The position numbers were made by a program, and so were the translations under genes. From Pegea sp. RAD2-039 (Eukaryota; Chordata; Thaliacea; Salpida; Salpidae): DNA of 64,000 nt. The stretch is taken from assembly GCA_034620365.1 (NCBI GenBank), contig JAQGEQ010000046.1, forward strand, positions 558,001-622,000, read 5' to 3'. Every line of letters starts with the position of its first letter. Positions within the stretch are counted from its first letter, which is position 1. Of this stretch, positions 47,701 through 59,294 are shown piece after piece. The notes under the pieces were generated by a model. It worked only from the letters and a program-made list of their open reading frames with translations. It was not told the origin of the DNA and searched no databases.

Positions 47701-50700
47701 TTTTTAGCTTAAAATGTAAATTTTCAAGTACATCATGAGCCCATTAAAAGGTATCAAAATTTTTCAAAATGTTTTGAGTTTAAAACAAAACACAATTTAA
47801 GCAAGAAAGTAATAAAATAACACATTTCAAAGACGGTTTATACAAAAAGGAGTTTATAGATCGCAGATGCCTTAGAAATAGAAATCTTTTAAGTGATTGC
47901 TAACATAGCATATGCTTTTGAGGTAAATATGTTATTTGTTCAAACCTAATTCATTTTTATATCGATTTAGTTAAAAAACATCTTAGACTACTTTAGGACT
48001 TTTTCGAAAAGCCGTGAATTAAAATATCCATATACTATTGACTAAAATCGAAGGATGAAAATTATTATTCGTTAGTATTCCACCTACTATAAGGTTTATT
48101 GATAAATTTTTACTGAGTAAATGGTTTCTTGATAAGAATACGTACCTTCATCGATATAAATAAATTGCTGTGTTTCGTTTAAATACTTTTGCTAGCGCAA
48201 ATTTTTTTGTAAATTAAGTTTTTATCAACTTGGTTAGTTGTTTGAGAAGCTTTACATGTTATAACCAAATTGTTGTAGCGACAATTTGAGACTTGAACTG
48301 GTATTCTAAGCTGGTTTTAGAAATCAGTTATTATCACATTATTAGAAAAGAAAATGAAATGATTGGAGGCCTCTCCGCGGGTTTCGTCTCACTGCTGATA
48401 CATATTAAGACTTTTTACAGCTTATTTTAAAACCTGGCATGGTTCATCTCTTGTTTTGACAACTTGAACATGCTCTATACCAAAATGTCTATATTGAAAC
48501 TAAGCTTAGCGTAAACACCAGTACAAGATAAGAAGCAGACTCATAGAGTATTCACGCTACTATCTCATTCTCACCAATAACTGAGCCAAAACATCTTTCA
48601 AAAAAACAGCTGATACGTTAAAAAGCAGTTATATCATTCTATTATGCTATGTTTAAATTTGTTCTTAAATTTTTGACTAATTTTAATGCATCAAATACCT
48701 TGACATAGTGGATGCAGTAAAGAAGTAATTTAGCTTTAGTTATTTGAGAAATATGCACCAATTACAGTAATGATAAGTATTTTGTAGTAGTTTGCAAGTG
48801 AGTTTTAACTATTTTTCGTCGTTAAAGCTATAGTTCGTCTGCTTAGTTGGCAAGTAAAAAGGTTTATCTGTTGGGTTAGCTATTGCTTAAATTTTGAGAT
48901 TTTATTTAATAATGAACTCTTGAGACGGTTGCCAAAAGCTTTGTTGTGTTTGCTTAGTAGAGTACAAAATTGTTTGCTCAGAATCTTTTAACTGAATTGT
49001 TTGCAGTTTTATGAAATATTAAAAGTATTGTTATAATAAAAAGCTTTCAATTTAATGAAAGTTACTATCAATAGATAGTGCTGAAAACTGTAAATTGATG
49101 TGTGCGGTATTTAATTGCATCATTATTTATTATTAGTTTGACTTTTAAAGATATCTTTATCGTTTAGCTTTAAAAACGACTTTACAAATTTTCAATGCAT
49201 GTGCGGCAAACTTTTATCAAGTATATTTTACAAGAGTCAGTCGTAATAACTGATTATTAATTTCTTAGCAGCATGTCGTGGTAATAAAACGGCTTTATTA
49301 CATAGAACTTAAAAAATCAGTTTATTATTAAAATTGATCCTAATAGTTTATTTACCTTGAGTGAACCTTTAAAAATTTTCCAAGCTTATAAAGTTTAAAA
49401 CAAAATTGCAACTGAAGTAATTATTATGAAGCTAGTTGATTTTATTTGTGAGGCGATCATAGTTATAATTAATAAATCGTTTAATGACCAGAATCTATCA
49501 GTTTCAATTCTGTTATATCTTCTACTTGTAGTTGCATCTTTTATTACTGATTTTTTGAGCTTTTTAATTCGAAAAATAATTAATTTGTTACAATATTTAA
49601 AAATATCTTTATTTTAAAGACACATTTTATGTTTAAAAATAAGTTTTTATTTGATTCAGTACTTTTTGATAATATCTCAACACAAATATTTTCAAATAAA
49701 TTTTTATTTACATCCAGTATAATTGAAGTAGAAATAAAAATAAGGCCTTAAAAATCTTATCTTACACAAATTATTAAAAATTTACCTAATAGAATATAAG
49801 CAGTGTAATGTTTAACAATAATTTTATCATCTCTATCTATAAGAGCCTTCATAAAGTAGTTTAAGCTCTTACCTAGGTGGACTAAGTTTAGATACATGAG
49901 TAACCACAATATTTTTTCAATTTTAAAAAAAGAAAACTGACAATACCAATATTTTAACAATTATAGGCTACATCAAAGTTTAAACATGGGAGGTTAAGTG
50001 AATATTAATACTAATTAGTACAACTATATGTGCTATAATTAATTTGATTGCATGAAAAACAAACTTGATACAAATAACTTAATTGGATCATATTTTACTT
50101 TTATGAATGTTTAAAAGGGTTTTTAAAAATTCAAATTCGATAATTATCAATTTAAAAATACATTTTTATTTATATTAAAAATATATTTATGATTACTTTA
50201 TAATAAAGTATACTAGCTGTATTATAAAACCATAATAATTATCAAACTATTTGTTGCTTCCGTCAGATGAAATAAAAAGTTAGTTGGCGACTTAACCATT
50301 GTCAAATATAATGTAATTATAAATTTCAAAACTGTAACAAGTTGTTTAAACTGCATACTAAATAATTTAGTACATAGCCAGATTAGATATTTTATTTTTA
50401 GTTGCATAAATATAGATTAATCTCTAATGTTCTAAAGATATTTCTTAAGTAAAATGTATTTTTTATTCTTACTGGAATAATAAAGATTTAAAACAAAACA
50501 GTTTGAATATATTATATTATTTCAATGTTTTATTAGAAAAATTCATGAACTTATAAACCAAACTTTCACATTGAATACCTACGTCATTTTGTTGACGTTT
50601 AAAAATAACTTGGTGTTGCTAATTACTAAAATCAAAATAATTTTAAATTTTTTGAGTCAATTTTTATAATATTTAAGACTTACTGTTTTTATGTTTTTAA

Positions 50701-52978
50701 CTTTAAGACATAATTAATTAAATTTCATGTTTTTTGGAAATTTTAAACAAAAATAAGCAATCATTTCCTAATTACCTCTAATTGTAGTATAAGCTAGTTT
50801 GTAAAAATTAGATTCGTGTAAACTTGTGGCTTAAAAAAAGTGAAACGTAATTGTTTTAGAAAGTGTCAAAAACATTTCTCTTATTATGCTAGAGAACAAT
50901 GACGCTTTTTGAAAAGTGATGTAATGGTTTTTTTAAGTTTTGCAAAAAAAGCAAATTTTGTTTGATAACGTAATTACTAGTCTAGAGAAAATTTCTAAAG
51001 ACAGGTTAATTATTAATATAATTAAACACAAAGCAAATTTATACCAGTTATTTGTAATAGCAAAATATTTGGCAGTAATCCGATTTTATTTTTAAGCATT
51101 TGATATTCTTATAAATGACTTTGTGAGTCATTCATTTACTAGTAGCTAAACGGCAAGTAAACATACTGAAGCCTTTGAGGTGTAATTGTAATTACGTTGT
51201 TATACAAATAGATCGTGTAAGCGCATGACAAACTAATGTAAATTTACAATTATGTCAGCTGGTATTTTCGGTTGTCACAAAAGGGAAAGTACTTTTATTA
51301 GCAAGCAACAATTGGAATGATGTAATCATAACCTATAGAGGTGTTGCTTTATGATTTAAGTATGTTAACTTTAAGCTTTATCATATTTATCAAAATAACT
51401 AATGTAATTTTAAACAAAACCTAATTAATTTTCTTTAAATGAATTATCAGATAATATTTTTTTTAATATTTGTAATTTTTTACAACACACTTAATTAAAA
51501 ATTAGAATATGATATAGAACTACAAAGTACCAAGCTTCAATAATTTTATTTGATATAAGTGTAGAAACTAAAGAATGATTAGCACTTTTGATGTAGTTTA
51601 TGAAAAGTTTCATTAAAATTTTATCGATGATTATAGTTAAAAAGACATCAAAAATATTTCCCTGAAAAAAATTATTGACCAAATTTTGAATAAAAAAATC
51701 ACTTCACGAAAGATATGATTATAATCAATGAAAAAGCTGTATTATGAGAATCGGACAAGAAGCAAACTTAATTCATAAATCTACAAGTAACTATTTATAT
51801 TTTTACAAACTATAAACATTATAAACTAAAATTTAATTTGCATCATTGTGTTAAATGAGCAAAAATTTATGATCAAATATATAATATGTTATAACATCTC
51901 TGCATAGATATCCTTCCAGTCGTAACTTAATTTGTTTGCTGTTATTAGTTATGATTTGAAAGCCAATCACGGAATATGCTTCAGCGTTACTTACTACTTA
52001 CGGCGTTTACAAAAATCCCTGAATTTGTTTACCTAAAAAATCGAAAAGAATCTTGTCATTTCTGATTTTCAAAGCTAAAGACTACGTGTTTAAAAAAATA
52101 CGTTTTTAAAACTAAGAATCCATTTTAACTAGGTTTGTTGAATCTTGAAACTAACCTTTTTTTTATCTGCTTGGCCGATATAAATTTGGTGGACATAACA
52201 TTGGCCATAATTTTTGATGTAAGAAATGTGAATGGAAAAGTAATAAAATAATTGTGATGATTTTATTATCACAAGATTAGAAGAAATGGAACTTTGCATG
52301 AAAGCCGTAATCTAGCAGCAAAACATAAACCGAAAATGACAAGCATCTATCAAAGTTTGAGAAAACTGTTTGATAAAAGAGTAAAATAATAGAATCTTTC
52401 TATAAGTTATTGATCTATAGACTATCATTAATAGGATCTCAAAGTTTCTGGAGAAAGTCCTCCTCGCTGCTTATTATCAGCTGTTTCCCCAAGTCACAGC
52501 AGCCGAGCCTATGTATACACTTTCTTCAATGACGTTAAAGTACCTTAGGCGGGGATAGGTTAGTTCTCAAGTAAAATTCTGGAAAAAGCAAATTCCTTTC
52601 ACTACTTTTTCCGGTTAAAATTGCAGTAACAAGGTTAAAAACAATTTTAATAAAATTATTGTTAATTAGCTTAGTAACATGGTAGTAACGCGTATAATCC
52701 GTACTTCATATGCCTAGCAGGGATTTTTTTCATTAGATTAGAATTATTTCAGCTTAAATGTTTACACTAATATAGGTTAAAGATGTAAAGTATGTACCAA
52801 ATGCTTTTTATCATAAAATAATATACTTAGTTATATGCTTCTTCAAATTTTTTGTTGTTTAGATAATGATACTATCTTGCTCTTTTACAATACTATGATT
52901 CTGTGCAATTCTTCATTGTCATATGCTTTTTCGTTTACACGTCAAATAGATCTAATTTGTGAGAATGTGTGTTAGCGA

Positions 52979-53037
52979 GAGGTGCTCTCTTTAGGCACCC
53001 TCCTTCACATTTATTGTAATAAATAAATAAATAAATA
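52979..53037 (+). repeat. 3' end of a retroelement with (TAAA)n tail
   Basis: GAGGTGCTCTCTTTAGGCAC..TCCTT..TTGTAATAAATAAATAAATAAATA. A second copy of the same sequence, in reverse orientation, lies at 63730-63790. The block with a tetranucleotide tail is typical of 3'-truncated LINE or SINE ends, and only about 60 bp are recognisable. Confidence 0.6.
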
Positions 53038-53280
53038 TCTAATAATATTACTTCATGTTCCCAATTTACTGGTAAAATAATTTTAAAAAAATACATTGCT
53101 TACATTTAATTAATGAATCGAACATTTTTGATCGAATATTCTTGGTTTGTTTCGATTTAATAAAAGAAGGTCTATTTAAAGTTCAAAATAAAATAAATTT
53201 GTAAAGTTTTAAAAGGATACAAAAATCACGCTAATTTTAATCATTTTTAAACTTGATTAATGTATAAAACTTTAAATAGT

Positions 53281-53380
53281 AACAGGGAACTGCTTCGGCC
53301 GAGAATGGCCATTCGAAAAATTTTAAATGATATTTATAAAATTTTATTTATTTATTTATTTATTTATTACAATAAATTTC
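53281..53380 (-). repeat. Composite retroelement fragment: (TAAA)n tail followed by shared SINE/LINE tail
   Basis: On the minus strand, TTATTGTAATAAATAAATAAA (53343-53379) is followed about 28 bases later by GAATGGCCATTCTCGGCCGAAGCAG (53292-53315). The first part matches the tail at 52979-53037. The second matches the ends of the 5S SINE, the tRNA SINEs and the LINE relic. The two tails side by side suggest one insertion into or next to the other. Confidence 0.6.
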
Positions 53381-54105
53381 ATATCTTTATTAATATTATT
53401 TATTAATTTTATATCTTTGTAAAAAATCCATTTACGATCATTAATTTTTTAATATTGTTTTCATTACGAAAGTTGGCAGGTCTAAACGTCACTTTTCATT
53501 TTAATCAATAACAGAAGAATTGTTCTGTTTTAATATTGTTTTACAACAAAAAACGTCGTTAGTATTTATACTTAATAAACTTGTTGGCCTTATTTATTTG
53601 ATATATTTTTTTTATTTTTTGTTCTTATAAATATTTTATAATTATTATATAAATAAGTAAAAAAGGTTGAAAGATTAGTAAATTAGTTGTTTAAAGTGAA
53701 TTATATATTTTTTTAAAATTCTAGTTGAATCGAAACAGAAACCAATTAATCTATTTGAAAACAAATAGTTTGAATTTTACTTTATTAAAATGCTAAATAA
53801 ATTAAATTATATTAAAATAAATAATTTTTAAATCTATGTTTTTGATAAGTATCTAGAAATAGTTATTATTTTTGGTTACATTATTTTGTCATCATAATTA
53901 GTTTTAATAAAAAATTATCTCTTAAAGTAAAATAATAAAAAGTTTATATTATGAATATACAAAATATAAATGCATTAGAATTTTTTATAAAATCATATCA
54001 AACTGTATTTTGTATTTTCTAAATTATAACCATCAAATTTTACTTGATGCAGATATCTTTTGTTTGAGTTAAAGTTATTCTGCTAAAAAAGTTTTGAAAT
54101 AAAGT

Positions 54106-55303
54106 ATGGCATTGAAATCAACTGTAAGTATTTATTTTTATATAGTTAGTTATCAATCTGACTAAAATCCTAATGCATTATCTAATTAGGAAGACTTATT
54201 TTTATTATGGCTATATCAGATGTACTAATTTTATTTTACTTCAAAATCTACTTTAATATTTAGAGTAATTCAATTTTAATATGGTTTTCCATTTTAAACT
54301 ATTCTTTACTTAGAAATCTCAAATCATTAAAAAGATTATAGAAATATACAAATTAACTATGATTATTAAAAGTTTTTAATTTTAAGACTTAAAGAGTTTT
54401 TATTTTTTGTTAAAGTAATTAGATGTTAAAATTAAACTGTTAACATAAATTAGATTCCATAATTTTAATTTTTTAATAGTATGAAGATCACCGCAGAAAA
54501 TGGAATACAGATGAATACATGAAGATTGCTCATGATCGTTTACTGGAGGAGACCTTAAAATCTGACAGTAAGAGTTCATTTATCTTTCAAAAGTCTTCCA
54601 ATTAATAAAATTATAAATGATTGTAATATTTAAATGAAATTTTTCAGAAACACTTGATGAGAAGCCAGTGAAAAGAGAGCTTCTTCAAGCCAGATCTTAC
54701 AAGATTGATCTTGATTCTCAGCTAGGCAAATCAATTGTTATCAGCAAAGCAACTCCTTCAGCAGATACTGGAGGATACTATTGCAATGTCTGTGATTGTG
54801 TAGTCAAAGATTCAATCAATTTCTTAGATCATATCAATGGAAAGAAACGTAAATCAATTGATTATTTTTGTTTACTTTCAACTTTTTAATCAAATCTGAT
54901 GATTATCTGCAATTAAAAATGAGATTTCTTAAAAAAAACTGATATTTATAGATCAACGAAACTTGGGTATGTCAATGAAGATTGAAAGATCAACATTGGA
55001 TCAAGTGAAGCAACGTTTCGAAACCAACAAAAAGAAGAAGGAAGAAAAGAAACGGCAATATGATTTTGAAGAAAGAATGAAAGAAATTAAAGAAGATGTA
55101 GTTTTCTTTTGACTATTTTCTACAAGTTGCTTGAATGTTGAGTTTTGTCTTTTCTGTTTCAGGAAGAACGATTAAAAGCTTACAGAAGAGAAAAACGAAA
55201 AGCAAAGAAACGAAAAATTGAAGAAGAATCAAGTTCAGAAGTAGATCAACAAATGGCTTCTTTGATGGGTTTTGGTGGTTTTGGGTCATCCAAAAAACAT
55301 TAA
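54106..55303 (+). CDS. ZMAT2: Zinc finger matrin-type protein 2 (spliceosomal Snu23)
   Basis: ZMAT2/Snu23 is a component of the spliceosomal B complex and acts with the U4/U6.U5 tri-snRNP in the nucleus. Exons 54106-54123, 54480-54567, 54648-54848, 54952-55097 and 55163-55303 form 197 residues (human 199) without frame breaks. The protein is strongly conserved. [10 protein letters not shown] opening is followed by VKRELLQAR and then one U1-type C2H2 finger: [20 protein letters not shown] starting with Cys81 and Cys84 and closing with His97 and His103. Next come [12 protein letters not shown], a long Lys/Glu coiled coil with YDFEERM, and the conserved end [11 protein letters not shown]. The first exon has only six codons. 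The next gene downstream on the same strand is LIPT2. Confidence 0.95.
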
Positions 55304-57153
55304 CGAAATGAATCATGGCAGAAATTATTTTGATTTTTTGTTTCATATTGAAAAACGTTTCAGTTTGAAGTATTTTTTCACCTTAAAAAGCATTTTTTAG
55401 TTTCTAACTTTTAAATTATAGCAAACATTATTGCTGGTAAATACAAATGGATGTAATTTGTGATGATTTTTTAATTCCTTGAAGATATTTGAGTTTAAAT
55501 CTGGACGTTTTATAAAAAATCCACCAAAATTGTTCTGGTTCATTTTTTTAAGCTTTTTAGTTATCTTCAAATAACTCTCTTGTTGTTTGTTTTCCATCCG
55601 CACTCAGCATACTACCATAGTTTCAAAGTTCTACAAACTTCATTCAAATGTTAGTGATTGCCTTTTATAGAAGCTACTCATAAACGAATTTTCAGCTGCA
55701 GACTTTTATCTGCGCAAGCATTAGGTTAGGCAACTTTTAAGTCTGGCTTAGTCTTCATTTTTATAAAATGTCAATTGGTTGTTGCCAAGTTACACCAGGT
55801 CTTTTTAATATGTTAAGGAATTGGCTTATGAAATAACACCAACTTATACATGGAGTTTCCATTATAACTTGAAATAAATGTTGAGTACGTAGACTTGAAG
55901 ATCTTTCTTATATATCTCTTTCCAAAGATATTTTTAATTTAAATGCATCCTATTTTGCAACTATAAAATATCTCCTACAATTATTTAGAAACTTCAACCT
56001 TGTTTCTTTATACCAATCGAAGTTTAAACGCCTCTAATCAACATGGTTCTCTATAAGCATCAATCTGTTTCAGCTTTCCTTTCTGATATTGCTAAGAAAC
56101 TACCAACAGAGTGAATATCACTAGTTTATTTAGGCTTTCGTCACTTTAGAAAAACTTTTCTACTTATTGCTTAATTTGCGTCAACTTTTCTGACTTTTTA
56201 TTGGTTATAGCTTTTACAATATATTTGCCGGCGAATTCAAAGTCTGCTGTCACCTATAATACAATGCCCTAATTTAATTATTAGCCAGCTTATGCAGTGT
56301 ATATTAGAGTCAAATAAATCTAACAGCTATAGAGATTTGTTAACTAGTTTTATCAAATAAAATCAAATAGAACGTGGTTGAGGTTTCTTTTACTCGATTT
56401 AAAATTAAATTAGAAATAAATACGAAAGCTCAACAGGTAAGTCCCCTTTTATGAAAGATCATCACACTTTCAAAATATCCTTATATTTAATATTGTTTTA
56501 AACTATATTTCTATTATTGCTATGATTAATATCACAAGACCAGAAATTATTAGATGTAATTATTTAAGATAAACTTCAAGCTTACCATTTACTTCGTTTT
56601 TTTATGTTTTGATTTATTTTTAGCTGTTCATTAATTATTATATAGAATTTGAAGTTGATAATCATACTGATTATAAATTATTATCTTTTACAATCTTATT
56701 ATATTCATAACTTCAAATATAATTTTTGTAGTTTTTGTTTTATGTTGACTATAATTCTTAAAGCTAGGTTTATAGATGTACATGGATTAAGATTTATTAT
56801 AAACTTATAATTCAGTTTTATATATATATATGCTGTTTATAGTAATAAAATAATTACATCACCTTAAACTAATTATTTTATATGAGTTAGTTTTTAATAT
56901 TAATAAATGAATTCAAGAATGGATTTGTTTTTATCATTGTTTCAAGTATTTACATTTAAATTAAAATATATCAAATATTTCCAATTAATGAACCATTTTA
57001 ACTCCATTGTCATTATTTTAAATTTCTTTATTAGAATGAATTTGCCAAATGTTTTTGCTAAACTGATTTAGTTTATAGTTGGAATAGTTCTTTTTTAATA
57101 ACTCATTATTATCTTTTTATTAGATTGAACAAATTTAGACTCTTTATTTTGTA
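55304..57153. other. Intergenic between ZMAT2 and LIPT2
   Basis: No exon was recognised in about 1.85 kb. A TA microsatellite sits near 56820. Confidence 0.4.
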
Positions 57154-58847
57154 ATGAGTCAACAACTTTTAAAAACTTTTACTGGCTTTAATTTGAAAAA
57201 GATTTCTTATGAGAAAGTTAGTAACACTTTTTAATATTTGAATAAGAATAGATTTATTAAACTTCCTACAAAGCTTAAAAGCTAGCTTAAAAATTAAAGA
57301 GTTAAAATAGAAATAACTTTTCTATCATTAATTTTACTTTGTTATGAAAGCATAATGTTAAAAGAAAGAGACTGATAAAAGGATAACTCAGTTTAATCGT
57401 TTTATTCATAAACATATTTCAACAAACAATCAACTTGTACAATAATATTAGCTATAGGTATAATTTTTTCTTTATTTGATATTTTTTTAAGAACAAATTT
57501 AAATTAATTTGCTTTTTTAGGCTTACAATTTGCAAAAAACTCTTACTAACTGGAATATAGAATGTTTTGAGGAGGCATCTCCTGTCATTTTGTTTCTTGA
57601 ACATGATCCAGTTTATACAGTTGGTAAAACGGTGATTTTTTATCTTATCATATTCATGTTGTTAATTCAGAAAATTACTTTCAATATTGAAATAAAATTA
57701 TTAAATTCAGGTTTACGTTCAAATGTTTATAATAAGCAGGAAGAAAATCGACTTAGAGCTCTTGGATCAGATTTTTTTCGTTCTGATCGTGGAGGTTTAT
57801 TACTAGAGTTTTTTGTCTAAAACTTTTAGTTTCTTTTAATTTAATAAATGCCTGTTAAAAATAGATTTGGATTAAGTTTTAGGTGGCTGGAAAATAAACT
57901 TTTTAAAATTGCGCAGATCAACAACCATTATATTGCAGGTTTGATTACTTTTCATGGACCTGGCCAATTAGTTGTGTATCCGATATTCAATATGAGAAAT
58001 GCAAATCTTGGAGTGAAATCTTATGTTAACATGTTAGAAGAAACTGTGATACAATTATGCAAAAAGTACTTTGACTTTTTTCAATCATTTGTGGCCAACT
58101 GGCTTATTGTAGAACGATTTTCTAATTATTTCAAAACTGTTTACTGGTTATTTACAAATTGTTTGTTGGATTAAGTTTATATAGTAAATTATATAATAAA
58201 GTTTTTACTGATTTTAATCAATTTTATAAAGTTTAGTAATCTTTAAATAGAATTATATTTAAAAGCATTTTGTGAAACCTGAGTAAGCAACTTCATCAAC
58301 TTTACCTCATCATAAAAGAAACTTTCAAACGTTTTTAATATTCTTTAAAATTGAAATCTGTATTTGTTCTTAGGTATGAATTAAAAACTGAAAGATCCCC
58401 ACACACAGGAGTTTGGGTAAAAGATAACAAGATTTGTGCCATGGGTAAAAAACCATTTTATTTGATAAAAATCAAAAATGTTTTTTTAAATTGTATAAAA
58501 AGTTTTGTAAAAATCAATCTTTAGATTCATTTGTTTGTTGTTGTATAGGAATAAACGTACAAAGAAGGGTTGCTTCACATGGACTAGCACTTAACTGTGA
58601 TATCAACTTAAACTGGTTTTCACATATAGTAGCTTGTGGCATCCATGGTAAAGGAGTTACTTCATTATCTAATGAATTAGCAAGACAAGTGAAAGTGCCA
58701 AACATTTTACAACCATTTATATCTTCCTTTGAAGAAGTATTTGAATGGAAATCTTCATCACCTGTTATAAACTTGGATCCTTGTCTTCATAATGACAAAC
58801 TTTTTGATACAATTAGAAAGTCGTGTTTGAGTAAAGTAGCAAAATGA
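57154..58847 (+). CDS. LIPT2: Octanoyl-[ACP]:protein N-octanoyltransferase, mitochondrial
   Basis: LIPT2 (LipB family) moves octanoate from mitochondrial acyl carrier protein to the H protein of glycine cleavage, the first step of lipoate synthesis. Exons 57154-57216, 57521-57623, 57711-57794, 57939-58065, 58374-58444 and 58549-58847 give 248 residues (human 231). Family marks are LEHDPVYTVG, RSDRGG followed by GLITFHGPGQLVVYP (the substrate-binding RGG...HGPGQ block), TGVWV, KICAMG with the catalytic Lys145, SHGLALNCD, and HIVACGIHG with the acyl-accepting Cys179. Both catalytic residues are in place. The N-terminus is short with several lysines and could serve as a mitochondrial presequence, but it is not a classic one. 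A C-terminal extension of about 20 residues is not family-typical. Confidence 0.93.
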
Positions 58848-59294
58848 TTAATCAGTGATCATAAAAAACACTTCAAAAATACAATACTTTAATATGTTGT
58901 AAACCTGTCATTTCAAAAATCAAATTGAATGAAAACAAACAACAGATTTCTTAGTACGTTTTATTTTAATCTGAATATTAAACTTTGCAGCAAGAAATTA
59001 GTTTGTTTAAGTTTAGCAGACTATTTTATAAATTAAGAAATTAAGGCTATTAGCAACGTAAGACATAAAAACAGCTGGATATGTTGCACAGAGATTGAAT
59101 TATCTAGTAATTAAGATTGATCTAAGAATTGCTTATACTTCGAAATTATATTTTATCTAAATGATTGCAGCAAAACATTTTAACGAGGCAAGAATAAATT
59201 GCAGAAATTAGGCAACTAGGTTCCAAGTACAAAAATAACTAACGCAGCAAATAAATAGATGAAGTAGAAGCTGAAAAATGTTTCTTGTATGAAA
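58848..59294. other. 3' flanks of convergent LIPT2 and CWH43
   Basis: A 447-bp AT-rich gap between two stop codons, holding the two 3' UTRs. Nothing else was seen. Confidence 0.5.

Larger units (their letters stand above)
41616..54105. other. 12.5 kb without a recognisable gene
   Basis: Extremely AT-rich, with only short open frames of no coding character. It holds the upstream flank (and perhaps further 5' exons) of the DUSP gene, a near-perfect hairpin at 44746-44795, and retroelement 3'-end fragments at 52979-53037 and 53281-53380. No tRNA, rRNA or snRNA was recognised. Confidence 0.5.
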
